The notes under the pieces are model-generated. The model ran no database searches. It was not told the DNA's origin and worked only from the letters and a program-made list of their open reading frames with translations. From contig JAZGTH010000008.1 of assembly GCA_036877525.1 (NCBI GenBank), forward strand, positions 4,956,501 through 5,020,500: a stretch of 64,000 nt of DNA, read 5' to 3'. The stretch comes from Chromobotia macracanthus. Taxonomy: Eukaryota > Chordata > Actinopteri > Cypriniformes > Botiidae. Every line of letters starts with the position of its first letter. The first letter of the stretch is position 1. The translations under genes were made by a program, and so were the position numbers. This document shows positions 13,776-24,583 of the stretch, piece by piece.

Positions 13776-16700
13776 ATCCGCTGTTTGACATGATCTCTTT
13801 TTAGTCCTGAGGAAATATTCCATTTAGATAAACATTTCTTTACAGCTTCTTTACACACACACACACACACATTCACACACACACTTGGAGCCAGAGTGTC
13901 TGTCCCTAAAGGACCTCTCTGCATCCTCACTTAACCCTCCTGAGGTCCCTTAATTGCAAAGAAATTGTGTGTAACAGTGCTGTATGGTATTGTTCAGAGA
14001 ATCTGACTATGACTCTGTATGAACTGACCATGTGGCCACACACCCATACACACCTAACAAGAACAGATCAAACTTCAAATCAAAGCTATTTTCTACAATT
14101 TTTTTCTTTTTTGTGGTAATTGTCCCTGATAGGCCACCGTACCCTCTACATTGGGGTGCATGTCCCTCTGGGTAGGAGGTCACACAGAAGGCATCGTCAC
14201 CATGGACACCGCCACAGGAAGAGGTCACGAGAGAGGGACTCAGGAACAGAAGATGGCAGAGAATCTCCATCATACAGTAAGATCATCATCACCACACTCA
14301 AAGAAGCTACTTCATGAACACAAGAACTTCATGAACATGTTTGAATGTGTAAAAGAGGAAACAGATACACTTCTGTCTCTGTCCAGCGGATACGCCGTCT
14401 CAGCGCGTGCAGTTTCTACTGGGGATGGAGGACGATGAGGAGCACATCCCTCACGCACTCTTTACAGAGCTGGACGAGATTTGTCTGAAAGAGGGAGAAG
14501 ATGCAGAATGGAAAGAGACGGCCAGGTACAAACATCCACAAGGGTGTACGGTGGCCTACTAGAGACAAACATTGTGATGTTGATGTTACTGTTGAAAAAA
14601 AGTAAATTTTTTAAATTTGTTTTGAAGGCCTGTGTCTATTACAGCTAATATAATGTGAGACTCCAAATTGTGGTATGCAGCTGAATGAGAAGACAAGAGT
14701 GTAAAAAAAAAGTTACAAAGTTGCTCCCTACTGTATAAAAACTTGTTTTAGTAGTATTATAATAGTATTATATATAACAATAATAACCTTGTTTGTCTCT
14801 GTTCTCTCTGAAGATGGCTGAAATTTGAGGAGGATGTGGAGGATGGTGGAGAGAGGTGGAGTAAGCCATACGTCGCCACTCTCTCACTGCATAGTTTGTT
14901 TGAGCTGCGGAGCTGCATCCTCAATGGAACCGTCATGCTGGACATGAGGGCAAACTCACTGGAGGAGATTGCAGGTACACCCTTTTTTTCAAGGCTCACA
15001 TCTTCACATCTAACACATCTTACTGTTATAGTATGTGTCCAGTTGTTAGTTACTAGGATTAGTTAATATGTCCCAATACTGCCACACTGTTGAACCACAC
15101 ACAAATGTTTCCATTTCTCCATCACCAACAAATAAATTTTTTTTTAATATTTTGAATGGTTGGAAGGATGCAGACTGGCATGCAGTCATAAGATTTTTAT
15201 GCAAACGTAGGCCAAATGTTACTACAGGGTTTCTTATTTTAAAGTTTTTCCTACTGCTACAGATAGATCTAGACAGGTACATTAGTTATATATTTTTTTG
15301 TAAATATAATTTATGTAGATATTTTGGTTTGGTGTTGGTGTTTGGTCGAAAGGTCAACTTTTTAAAGTCACATTTAAAAAATAAATTTGCTTTTATATGT
15401 AATTGTTTTTTTTGAAGATATGGTTTTGGACCAGCACGAGACCTCAGGTGTTTTGGGAGAGGAGGTGAGAAGAAAGATTCGTAATGCCCTCCTCAAGCAG
15501 CACCATCATCAGAACCAAAAGAAACTGGCCAACCGGATCCCCATCGTGCGTTCCTTCGCTGATATTGGCAAGAAGCAGTCAGAACCTCACTCCATGGATA
15601 AGAATGGTACTGCTCCACACACTCCAGCAGCAACATTCCTCTACATTTACCATGTTTCTGTCTCATCATCCCCTTTGTTGGTTTGTCTGTGTACCTTAGT
15701 TGCCGCCACAAGCCATCCACCCCCCAGTCCTCATTCTCTAGACCTCTGGTCTAGGTTCAGCCACAGTGTGAGAGACAGAAAATTGCCCTTATGTCCAGCC
15801 TGGTCCCTCCATTGTCCCAAGTTTGTGTCAGGTCCTCAGAAACCTCACCAATGCCCTTCTGTCCTCCCTGTCCAAGACAACCCCCACATCCGACCCCAAA
15901 AACCTCACATCCCCTTCAGCAAGCGACTCAGCCCACCCTATGGGTACCACATCATCCCCACCCTTGACCCTGAGGAAGAGCCACCATCAGGCAATATGAT
16001 CATAGATTAGCAGGAACCTGTATTCTAACACGTAGAGATGTAAAACCTAGACTGAATCTCTAGAATCTCTAACCCCTTGATATGCAATACCTAGATGTAG
16101 AATCAGGAGCTGCATTTGCATCTGTGTATTCTACATCTATGCACTATTCAACAATATATATTTAGTGTAGTGTTTAACCTTGGAGAAAGTAGTTATTAGA
16201 GTACTAGAATTTGTAGTATAGCCTCTCATCCTGATTTACATATAAATAATATTCATAATCCCATAACTCTATATTTGCAATTTTAATACAGTCTGGTGCT
16301 TATAGTTTCTAATTACCTTATGTACATATTCCTATTATATTATCAAGTGTTATTATTAATTCAGACTTATTACATCCTTTGTTTTTGTATAATTTTATAC
16401 TGTTCCCAGGTCAGATGGTTTCTCCTCAGGCTCAGCCAGCCACTACAGAGGGACGTGCAGACGGCAGTCGTGAGAACAGTGCTGTCGACTTCAGCAAGGT
16501 AAGAATCCCAGGAGATAATCCTGCTCCGGAATATGCCACTATTTCTTATAAATAGGCTGTGCATAAAAATCTAATGAATCTAGATTCAAATTGTGATAAA
16601 ACATGTATATGTTTGTGCAGATAGACCTCCACTTCATGAAAAAGATCCCACCAGGAGCAGAGGCCTCCAATATCTTGGTGGGGGAGCTGGAGTTTCTAGA

Positions 16701-19700
16701 GAAACCTGTGGTGGCCTTCATCCGTTTATCTCCTGCTGTGCTGCTTAATGGCCTGGCAGAGGTTCCTATCACCACCAGGCAAGAGCAGAGAGATCTCAAC
16801 ACTCACAACACTTACTCATGTTTCAGTCAACTGAGTTTATTTTGCTGAATGGCCCTATGTGATACAGGTTTCTGTTTATTCTGTTGGGCCCAATGGGAAA
16901 AGGGCCTCAGTACCACGAGATCGGCCGTTCCATTGCCACACTCATGACAGACGAGGTTAGTGCTCTGAGTGATACCATGAACATGTGCTCTGCTTTGTGA
17001 AACATTTCCATACTTCTGAAATATTTTTAAAGGCTGTTGTTGAAACATCTGAACATCTCCCGTTCAGGTGTTCCACGATGTTGCTTATAAAGCAAAGGAT
17101 CGCACTGACCTTGTGGCAGGAATTGATGAGTTTTTGGACCAGGTGACTGTGTTGCCTCCGGGCGAGTGGGATCCCACCATCCGAATAGAACCTCCCAAAA
17201 ATGTGCCGTCTCAGGTGACACACCTTCTGAAACTCCCCACTCTGATTCCCTGCAGATCTGATGCTGAAAGAGAGAGTCCAAACCATTCATCTTGCATGTT
17301 TTCTGGTCTGAGATCAATAACAATGGAAGTGGTGTGTCTCCATCTTACAGGAAAAGCGGAAGGTTCCTCTGGCCAATGGAGGAGCAGATCTGGGGGAAGC
17401 TGAGGAGCACGGGGGTCATGGGGGACCTGAGTTGCAGCGCACAGGGAGGTGAGTAACCATGTGTGTGTGTGAATCATTTCTGTGTGTGTGCATGTACATT
17501 TGTATCCGCACGTTATTTTAGTTAGTGTACCTACTGGAGAACATGCATATGCATTGGTACATACAGACAATAAGTTGCCTCTTCCCTATTAATCGGTCAA
17601 AAAAGCCAAACAAACACTTTTACATACATAATTAGACATTTGTACACTGTATACACACTTCACAACAAATTAATTACAATATATTATTATAAAGCATGAA
17701 GATTAAGTGATGCAGATGAGTTGTTTTGTTTTGATCTTTAGGTTTTTTGGCGGCTTTTTTTTGGATATTAAGCGCAAGGCTCCACACTACCTGTCAGATT
17801 ACACAGATGCCATCAGTCTTCAGTGTCTAGCCTCGTTTCTCTTTCTGTACTGCGCCTGTATGTCACCTGTTATTACCTTCGGTGGCCTGCTGGGGGAAGC
17901 TACTGAAGGGCGTATAGTAAGAACAGTACATTTATATAGACGAAGGCACAGCAGTGTTAATAACGTTCTATGGCTGATACTCCCCTCCTGTCTTTCTTTC
18001 TTAGAGTGCAATAGAGTCTCTGTTTGGAGCTTCGATGACAGGTATTGCATACTCTCTGTTTGCCGGCCAGCCCCTCACTATCCTTGGCAGCACAGGGCCA
18101 GTCTTGGTATTTGAGAAAATCCTCTTCAAATTCTGCAAGTGAGTTTACTAATTTATCCAGAAACCTGAATCAGTTATTTTTAAAATGCAGAAATTCGATA
18201 TGTGCCATTATAATAAATTATAAAGCGCTTCTCCATCATTATTTCATAAATTACTTCAGCCTTTTCTCTTAAAAACATAAACAAAATTTTGCTGCCTGCT
18301 TTCCAGTGGTGACAATAGTTAAATGTTAACTGCACCAGGCAAATAGTGCTGAGTTTTTTTGGAAAAAGGTTAACAAACCTAACTGAAGAAAGGAGCCATG
18401 TTGGCTCTGAAAAGAATTACAATGAAATATAATACAGAATAAAAATGTAAATATGAATGTCATAGTGCTATACAAGTGTGTAGTGCCTGGTTCTCAGTTG
18501 TGGATGTTAGTAAATATAACTATTTTTTACACTACAATACTGCATGCAAAACTTTGTTTGACTGTAGGACACAAACTCAAACTTACATTCTTTCTGTGTG
18601 TCTTTAGAGAGTATGGTTTGTCCTACCTCTCTTTACGTGTGTGCATCGGTCTGTGGACGGCTTTTTTCTGTCTACTTCTGGTCGCCACAGACGCAAGCTC
18701 GCTGGTGTGTTACATCACACGATTCACAGAGGAAGCCTTCGCTTCCCTCATCTGCATCATCTTCATCTATGAGGCCCTGGAAAAACTCATCCATCTGGGA
18801 GAGACTTACCCTTTCAACATGCACAATGATCTCAACCAGCTTACACAGTACTCGTAAGTACTGACTCTCACACACATACATGCACACACACTTGTTTACT
18901 TGGCTATCTAAATTAGGGCTTTCCATTGACTTTGTTCTTACGCTCGGCTAGTTGTAAATACTAAAATTTTACCAGAAATCAACAGAAATCTTTTTGCATT
19001 TTTACAATTAAAAAACTTTTTTACTATATTTTTTATGGTGTTTTTACAAATGGTGACCTCAAAAAGAGGTTTTGTCAGGTTTTGTATATAAAATTGTCCC
19101 CAAAACATGGTTAAATAGGTACACACACACACACACATGGTTACAGTCACTTTATTAAATTACCTGTACACATTAACAATATCAATTTGTGTACGTTTTG
19201 CAGGTGTGTGTGCACAATGCCCAAGGAGCCCAGTAATGCCACGTTGCGTTACTGGCAGGAAAAAAACATCAGTGCATTTGAGATCGACTGGCCAGGCCTG
19301 GATGTCAAGGTGAGTGTGACAACATTTGACAGATGTAGTACATCCAGGTATTTCATGCATACAGATAATACATACAGTGCACACTGCATACTTTCTTTAG
19401 TAGGCAGTATGCTGTTCTGAACATTCCCATAGACTCAGTGTGAGAATATGAGCTTGTCGTTTCTTTGGCTCAGATATGGGTTAATAAATTTTAAAGACTC
19501 AGAGATAAACTAAATCCTCTGCTGGTTCTCCTCAGTTCACCCATTTTTGCCTTATATTTAAGCTCCCGCACACACACATATATACAACGCACAATCTAAT
19601 CCACTAAAAATAAATCCTCTGGATATTTGAATAGTTATACATGAGTTAAATGACTTTAAAGTGATTTTTTGAAGGCTGTGTTTATCTATATTCTGCAGCA

Positions 19701-22700
19701 GGGGCAGCTGTGATTTTTGAATATCTTGTGTCTCAGGGCTGTGTAGATAACAGAGGTGAGTTTGTGGGCAACGCATGTGGACATCATGGTCCGTACATCC
19801 CAGATGTTCTGTTCTGGTGTGTCGTTCTCTTCTTTTCCACGGTTGCCATGTCCTCCTTCCTCAAAGAGTTCAAAACCAGCCGTTACTTCCCGACCAAGGC
19901 AAGTGTGTGTGTGTTTGACAAAAGAGGCTGTGATACTGTCAGTATGTTGCTGCTTCCGTCAGTGTGTGTGAGATTATGTACATTGGATGGCAGATACTGA
20001 CAGCTAATAATTGTGTCCTGTGAGACACAAAATGCATTTTTTAAAAGGGTGCTTAGCTGCTCAGAAAGATAACTCTTCTAGTTAAACAAACTCCAGTTTC
20101 AACCTCGGGGAGGGAGGTTGTCATTTTGCTGACATATGTTTACCAAATTAAAAAATTAAAAAAATAATGTTGTTTATATTAATTCCAAGGATTAATTCCT
20201 GAGATTCAAACAGAAATGTAAACTCTGTAAATTGGTTTTTGAAAATCCTTAATGCTGATTTGTCCATCCCAACAAGTGTGGAAAAAAATAACAGGTACCA
20301 TGTGACAACGTGTCTGTTTTCCTCTTTAACAGAGGTCTGGACAATATATTATACATCAGTAATGATGTTGAGAAACTTTACAAGCTATTAAATTGAAAAA
20401 ACACAGTGAAGAATTATTATTTAGACCTGTTAGAGCCATGCATATTTCCCTGTTTCATGGTAAGTGTGGTTCTGCTGCTTATCCTACTACTGTGTTTTTT
20501 TCCACAGGTGAGAGCAGTGATCAGTGACTTTGCTGTTTTTATCACCATCATGAGCATGGTTTTGATTGACTACGGCCTTGGAATCCCCTCCCCCAAACTA
20601 CAGGTTCCCAATGAGTTCAAAGTGAGTGATTGAAAGAATGTCAATTAAAACATACACTGTTGTTTTCATGTATGCGTTTTTACATTCACATTGTAAATCT
20701 ACCTTATGAATGAATATGTAATCTGTCACATAACCTTACAGCCAACCCGAGATGACCGTGGCTGGTTCATTAGCCCCCTGGGACCAAATCCATGGTGGAC
20801 CATTATCATTACCTGCATCCCAGCTCTCCTGTGCACCATTCTCATCTTCATGGACCAACAGATCACTGCTGTTATTATTAACAGAAAGGAGCACAAGCTG
20901 AAGGTACAAGACCAGATGTTTTCTTCAGTATTACTATATTAGAAAGTTCTTCACATTATACTCCTTCAGGCTTTTTATAACACCAACTTTAACATGTTTG
21001 TGTGGTCTATAGAGATGTCAAATGTCTTCTTACACGTTTGTATATGTGTGAATCCACAGAAAGGTTGTGGGTACCATCTGGACCTCTTTGTGGTGGGTGT
21101 GATGTTGGGCGTGTGTTCTTTGATGGGCCTGCCATGGTTTGTGGCTGCAACAGTTCTGTCAATCACTCATGTGAACAGCCTGAAGCTGGAGTCAGAATGC
21201 TCCGCCCCTGGAGAACAACCAAAGTTCTTGGGCATCAGGGAGCAGCGGTTCACCGGTCTCATGATATTTGTGCTCATGGGCTGCTCGGTGTTCATGACCT
21301 CCGTACTAAAGGTTTGTAAGCTTTAGTTAGGTTAGACTCAACGAAGTTCAGATAGATCCAGCTGGCAAGTTTTTTCTAGACAATGGGTCTCCAGCCATGT
21401 TCCTGGCCACTGTACTCTAGGGTTTTGCTTCAGCCTTGATTAAAAACACCTGCCTAAAATACTGAGTGCTCCTGAAACCTTGATTAAATGGTTTGGGTGT
21501 GTTTGATTAGGGTGGCCCACCAGGAGCAAGACTGGAGTTCTGTATTGTAGAATTCAAATGTAAACATTGAGAATATGGCATGTTATGACATTTTTGTGAC
21601 ATTTTTGTTACTATTTATTTACTAAAACTAAACTGTCCTCAGCACATCCCGATGCCTGTGTTGTATGGGGTTTTCCTCTATATGGGAGCGTCGTCTCTCA
21701 GGGGCATACAGGTACTACAATTAGTTATCACATTATTATCCATGTGCAGAATTAGAGAATTAGATGATTTATGGATTCACTTGAGCTATAGACACATTGT
21801 ATGAATTCCATTTTGTTCCTGTCCTGTACACAGAATTTGTTTACAAACCGGAGTGACAACAATGTTTTACAACCAAACGATAACTTAAATGTTAACCAAT
21901 CATTACACATGAATTAGGTGGTTGTATTCGATCGCTCTAAGATCATTCTTGTATTTTCTTTACATTTGTGTTGTATACAGTACATTATGTTACTCAGATC
22001 TGAGTTTTGTGTTAGATGTGTTTGTTTTCTGCTTTAAGTTCTTTGATCGTCTGAAGCTGTTCGGGATGCCAGCAAAACACCAGCCGGATTTTATCTACCT
22101 AAGACATGTTCCTCTAAGAAAGGTCCACCTGTTCACCATCATCCAACTCAGCTGCCTGGTGCTTCTCTGGGTCATTAAAACCTCAAGAGCTGCCATTGTT
22201 TTTCCTATGATGGTAAGACATGTGTTTTTGTTTTTACACCATGTGGGTGTCCCAGAGTGTGAATCTGTATGATTGTTTATGACATCACATTTTGAGGTTG
22301 TTTGCCTGATGTCATTTAGGTGTTAGCGCTGGTGTTCATCCGTAAGCTGTTGGATTTCATCTTCTCTAAGCGAGATCTCAGTTGGCTTGATGACCTCATG
22401 CCCGAGAGCAAGAAGAAAAAATTGGAAGATGCACAGCAAGAGGTACCACCCCCCATTGCACATGTGATTGGCTGTGCCTTGTGATGATGCTATTGGCCGA
22501 CAGTGGCCAATCACTGCAGAAAGTATTTTAAAAGGACAGTGTCACTATGTATTCCTTTTGTTGCTTTTAGGAGAATCAGTGTGTTTTGGTGGAGGATGAA
22601 GGAATTGTTCAAGTGCCTCTTGAGGGGCATTACAAGTAAGCAGGGGGGGATATGAATGCAATGATGTAATATTAATATGACAGCATTACAATTACATGAA

Positions 22701-24583
22701 AGTGCAGAACATCAAACAATGTGACATTATATAGTTTATAGAGCTGTGCAGCCTGCACTCAAAAGTTTGTATAATGTTTAGATGGCCACAGATGTAAGGG
22801 AATATTCTTAATTACAAAAAAAGACTTGTCCCCTAACTTTAAACCAGGAATATTCCTTTTAAAATTACTTTTAGTAAGTAAGAAGTTTGATCACATGACA
22901 TCAAAAGCCTGAGATTAAAACCAAATTGATGTGTTGATGTGTTTGTATTATAGGGATGATCCATCGACTGTCAACATTTCAGATGAAATGACAAAGACAT
23001 CTTTTGGAAATGTGTGGAAAAGCCTTACCACTGACAGCACCAAAAAAGATCAAAGCTCAAAAAGGTTTGGATTTAACATTTCCTCAGTCATTTTCCTTCA
23101 CTTTAATCTTGGCACACACCTATACACACTGTGTTAGAATAGACCATGGATGATGTAACTTATTTAAAAGGATGCTCCAGGTTCAATACAAATTAAGCTT
23201 TATCATCATGCAGTTCATTACCACAGACAATAAATTTAGTTTGTTAGCAAGAAGGTTATGTTTCTGGTAACTAATTTTCTCTTAGGTTTTTTCTTTATGT
23301 CAACATTTCAGGTACATTTGTGAATGGTTACTGGGTTTAGCAGGTTTACATGGTCATGTCAGGAGTGGAATAATTCTTATAAATGCAGTCAAAATCATTT
23401 TCTATTGTAACTAAAAGTTAAAATTGTATTTAACCTGGATCATTGGTTAAGAATTCACACCTGATCCTCACCGAGTATAGCACATTTTAATTGCTGGAAA
23501 ACTGAGCTGAAAACAGATTTTCACTCATTCACTGAGCAGTTTTGTTGTGAGTGGGAGTTTGGTCATATCTGAACCCCCGACATGAAATCCTCTCTTCAGT
23601 CAAGCTCTCAAAATGCTGTTTTCTTTCAACTGGAAGTTTGAATATCAGGCTCATATCATGACTGAATTTCTCATCCCCTGTCACTCATAAGCTCCCTCAC
23701 CTAATGTCCCAGATGCTGATTTACAAAGGTAAGACGCAAGCCAAACCTCCTGTGCACAATCACTGTATATACACTAATGCTGTGGGTGCCTGGCCTTCAT
23801 CTTTTGGTGCTATGATTTTCCAAAATTTTCCTAAACTTACTTTCACTTTGCGTCTTCCTTGTTAAAGTTTAATGACAGTCTTCAGCTCTTTCTACAAGGA
23901 TGTCGTTGTAGAAACACTGGCATTACTTTGAGCCTATTGCAAAGGGATTGTTTCAACCCTTTGTTCCTGTGCATGTTTATGTAAATATGTTAAGAATGTT
24001 AATTGCATGAAAAAGCATGATTTTTGGATAGGTCAAAGGTCAAACTTATAATGTCAGTGTTTACACAATTACTCAATGGGGACAGATAATTGTGTATAAA
24101 TCATAATTAGGGCTGTCAATTTAACACATTAATTTAGTGCAATTTAGTTCATTAGCTCATTCATTTAGAATAAAAAGCAACAAACTACGACTTCTATGGC
24201 TTTGTTTTTAAAAATACATTTTAAAGGGCTTTCTCAGTAAATTAGATATATGCAATTATTAGCAGTTAATCAGTAATTAATGTAATTCCTTGATTAAAGA
24301 TTTGAATTGATTGACAGCCCTAATCACAATAAATGCTCAATATATTTTGTAATCTTTTGACTCTGAAGCATGAGAAGATGAAAACAGTATACTTTTGCTT
24401 CCAGAACAAATTCTTGCTGCTTGCTGCTTTCTTGTCAGCTTTCTGAGTGTGAAAATCATTTATCACTGTCGTGACGTTAATCTCTCTGTCATGTTCTGCA
24501 GCTCGACAGTTAAAGCTCCTATGAGACATGAGCCAGGTGATGAAGACAAGGAAACAGATTTGGATAGAGAGACGAGCCTGTGA
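1607..24583 (+). CDS. slc4a10: slc4a10: electroneutral sodium bicarbonate transporter (NBCn2/NCBE), 26 coding exons, 1114 aa
   Basis: This is a plasma-membrane SLC4 transporter that moves Na+ with HCO3-/CO3= and raises intracellular pH; in mammals it acts in neurons and choroid plexus. Coding exons: 1607-1654, 3813-3839, 13238-13319, 14133-14276, 14387-14525, 14814-14974, 15418-15606, 16410-16498, 16621-16778, 16868-16955, 17068-17214, 17351-17448, 17742-17916, 18005-18138, 18608-18853, 19204-19309, 19737-19898, 20508-20621, 20742-20903, 21060-21311, 21643-21711, 22039-22212, 22320-22442, 22571-22635, 22954-23064, 24502-24583. They total 3345 bp with every phase consistent, giving 1114 residues, close to the known length (about 1118 in human). 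The N-terminus MDEKDQGAQMEPLLPA and the segment RNDEEAVLDRGGTRS identify SLC4A10 rather than SLC4A7 or SLC4A8. Introns after exons 9 and 17 use GC donors. Fish a/b paralogue status is not decidable here. Confidence 0.95.
1764..1823. repeat. Perfect 30-bp tandem duplication in slc4a10 intron 1
   Basis: The 30-bp unit beginning gctgcattgggttatgggtg occurs twice back to back without a mismatch, about 110 bp downstream of the exon 1 donor. Confidence 0.95.
3813..3839 (+). other. slc4a10: slc4a10 exon 2, a 27-nt in-frame microexon
   Basis: This exon encodes only VQSPTSDQG (residues 17-25). It has a good acceptor (ctcctctgcag) and donor (GGG|gtaagt). Both flanking junctions are phase 0, so it can be skipped without shifting the frame; the protein would then read ...LLPA-RNDEE..., as in the main human form. 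The acceptor tract contains several TGC triplets. It is isolated by a 2.2 kb intron upstream and a 9.4 kb intron downstream. Confidence 0.75.
5163..5415 (+). promoter_or_regulatory. slc4a10: Candidate alternative promoter and first coding exon of slc4a10
   Basis: An open frame runs without a stop to 5415, where it meets a strong donor (CAG|gtaaga). An ATG at 5374 gives MQHRSLENTGFNCQ (14 codons) ending in phase 0, the phase required by exon 3 at 13238. An earlier in-frame ATG is at 5173. An inverted CCAAT box (gattggtgg) lies at about 5164-5172. Mammalian SLC4A10 is known to use alternative N-termini; this particular exon is inference. Confidence 0.35.
9351..9402 (-). repeat. SINE tail fragment
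   Basis: 'tttacatttaggcatttagc' followed by 'tgacacttttatccaaagtg' and 'acttacaa' is the reverse complement of the widespread fish SINE/LINE tail. No tRNA head is visible, so it is a 5'-truncated copy in slc4a10 intron 2. Confidence 0.55.
10381..10454. repeat. (TAA)n microsatellite
   Basis: About 24 uninterrupted TAA repeats in slc4a10 intron 2. On the minus strand it creates a spurious poly-isoleucine open frame. Confidence 0.97.
10490..10597 (-). mobile_element. Relic of the hAT-like MITE family
   Basis: The right end 'ctgatagccctag' and the AT-rich interior with 'ttaattaaaattgtaattaa' resemble the intact MITE at 24108-24322. The left inverted repeat cannot be recognised. Confidence 0.3.
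11041..11090. repeat. (TG)n then (GA)n compound microsatellite
   Basis: Ten TG units (11041-11060) and about twelve GA units (about 11067-11090) separated by a short spacer. Confidence 0.95.
13734..13771. repeat. (GA)n microsatellite
   Basis: About 19 AG units in slc4a10 intron 3. A separate CA tract lies at 13853-13884. Confidence 0.95.
15700..15990 (+). other. slc4a10: Candidate in-frame cassette exon of slc4a10 (291 bp)
   Basis: Downstream of the exon 7 donor the same reading frame stays open for about 135 codons. Within it, a pyrimidine-rich tract ends in an acceptor (taccttag) at 15699, and a possible GC donor (CATCAG|gcaata) follows 15990. Both junctions are phase 1, matching exon 7 end and exon 8 start, so inclusion would add 97 residues without a frameshift. 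The peptide is rich in Pro, Ser and His and ends ...PTLDPEEEPPSG. The weak non-GT donor is the main doubt. Confidence 0.35.
17742..22442 (+). other. slc4a10: slc4a10 exons 13-23: membrane transport domain
   Basis: These exons encode residues 457-1029, the HCO3- transporter membrane domain. After the cytoplasmic approach RFFGGFFLDIKRKAP come TM1 and its motif ITFGGLLGEATEG (501-513), LTILGSTGPVLVFEKILFKF, ATDASSLVCYITRFTEEAFA, the third extracellular loop, FMDQQITAVIINRKEHKLK, LGVCSLMGLPWFVAATVLSI, SECSAPGEQPKFLGIREQR and IPMPVLYGVFLYMGASSL. The third extracellular loop (exons 16-17) has two N-glycosylation sequons (N653, N663) and four cysteines (643, 645, 679, 691), as in Na+-coupled members. 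The position of the classical stilbene motif reads EKLIHLG, lacking the second lysine, as in the electroneutral NBCs. Confidence 0.93.
21386..21542. repeat. Relic of a common cyprinid dispersed repeat in slc4a10 intron 20
   Basis: The segment contains 'cagccttgattaaaaacacc', then 'gggtgtgtttgattagggtg', and ends in 'accaggagcaagactggag'. This layout (a lead-in of complementary character, two 'attaaacacacctg'-like blocks in opposite orientation, and a closing arm) matches the abundant inverted-repeat non-autonomous DNA element of cyprinid introns. Divergence is high and no target duplication is clear. Confidence 0.4.
23160..23450. repeat. Cyprinid-type dispersed repeat in slc4a10 intron 25
   Basis: It begins 'aggatgctccaggttcaata' followed by 'caaattaagcttt' and ends near 'ttaacctggatcattggtt'. 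The start resembles the 'ttactccaggttcaatacaaattaagct' element common in cyprinid genomes, and the end is roughly its complement. Identification is from memory of the pattern, so boundaries are approximate. Confidence 0.4.
24108..24322. mobile_element. Non-autonomous hAT-like MITE (215 bp) in slc4a10 intron 25
   Basis: The ends are perfect inverted repeats TAGGGCTGTCAA / TTGACAGCCCTA. The flanking 8-mers ATCATAAT (24100-24107) and ATCACAAT (24323-24330) match at 7 of 8 positions, as expected for the 8-bp target duplication of hAT elements. It has no coding capacity and an AT-rich interior. It lies about 180 bp upstream of exon 26. Confidence 0.75.

Larger units (their letters stand above)
13238..17448 (+). 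other. slc4a10: slc4a10 exons 3-12: N-terminal cytoplasmic domain
   Basis: These exons encode residues 26-457, the band-3-type cytoplasmic domain. Recognisable blocks are the His/Arg-rich run after IGVHVPLGRRSHRR (residues about 60-90), TPSQRVQFLLGMEDDEEH, the near-invariant WLKFEEDVEDGGERWSKPYV, LFELRSCILNGTVMLDM, IPIVRSFADIGKKQSEP, DLHFMKKIPPGAEASNILVG, ILLGPMGKGPQYHEIGRS, FHDVAYKAKDRTDL and LPPGEWDPTIRIEPPKNVPS. All match SLC4A7/8/10. Exon 8 (16410-16498) carries the variable linker ending in RENSAVDFSK. Confidence 0.93.
22571..24583 (+). other. slc4a10: slc4a10 exons 24-26: cytoplasmic C-terminal tail with PDZ ligand
   Basis: These exons encode residues 1030-1114. Exon 24 gives VEDEGIVQVPLEGHYK and exon 25 DDPSTVNISDEMTKTSF, both characteristic of SLC4A10. 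Exon 26 gives STVKAPMRHEPGDEDKET and ends in RETSL, a class I PDZ-binding ligand. Upstream, exon 23 carries the acidic-basic stretch LDDLMPESKKKKLEDA. A GTGAGT donor-like sequence overlaps the stop codon (see findings). Confidence 0.88.

Noticed and set aside
17211..17570. 119-codon minus-strand open frame
   Set aside because: Antisense shadow of slc4a10 exons 11-12 and their intron.
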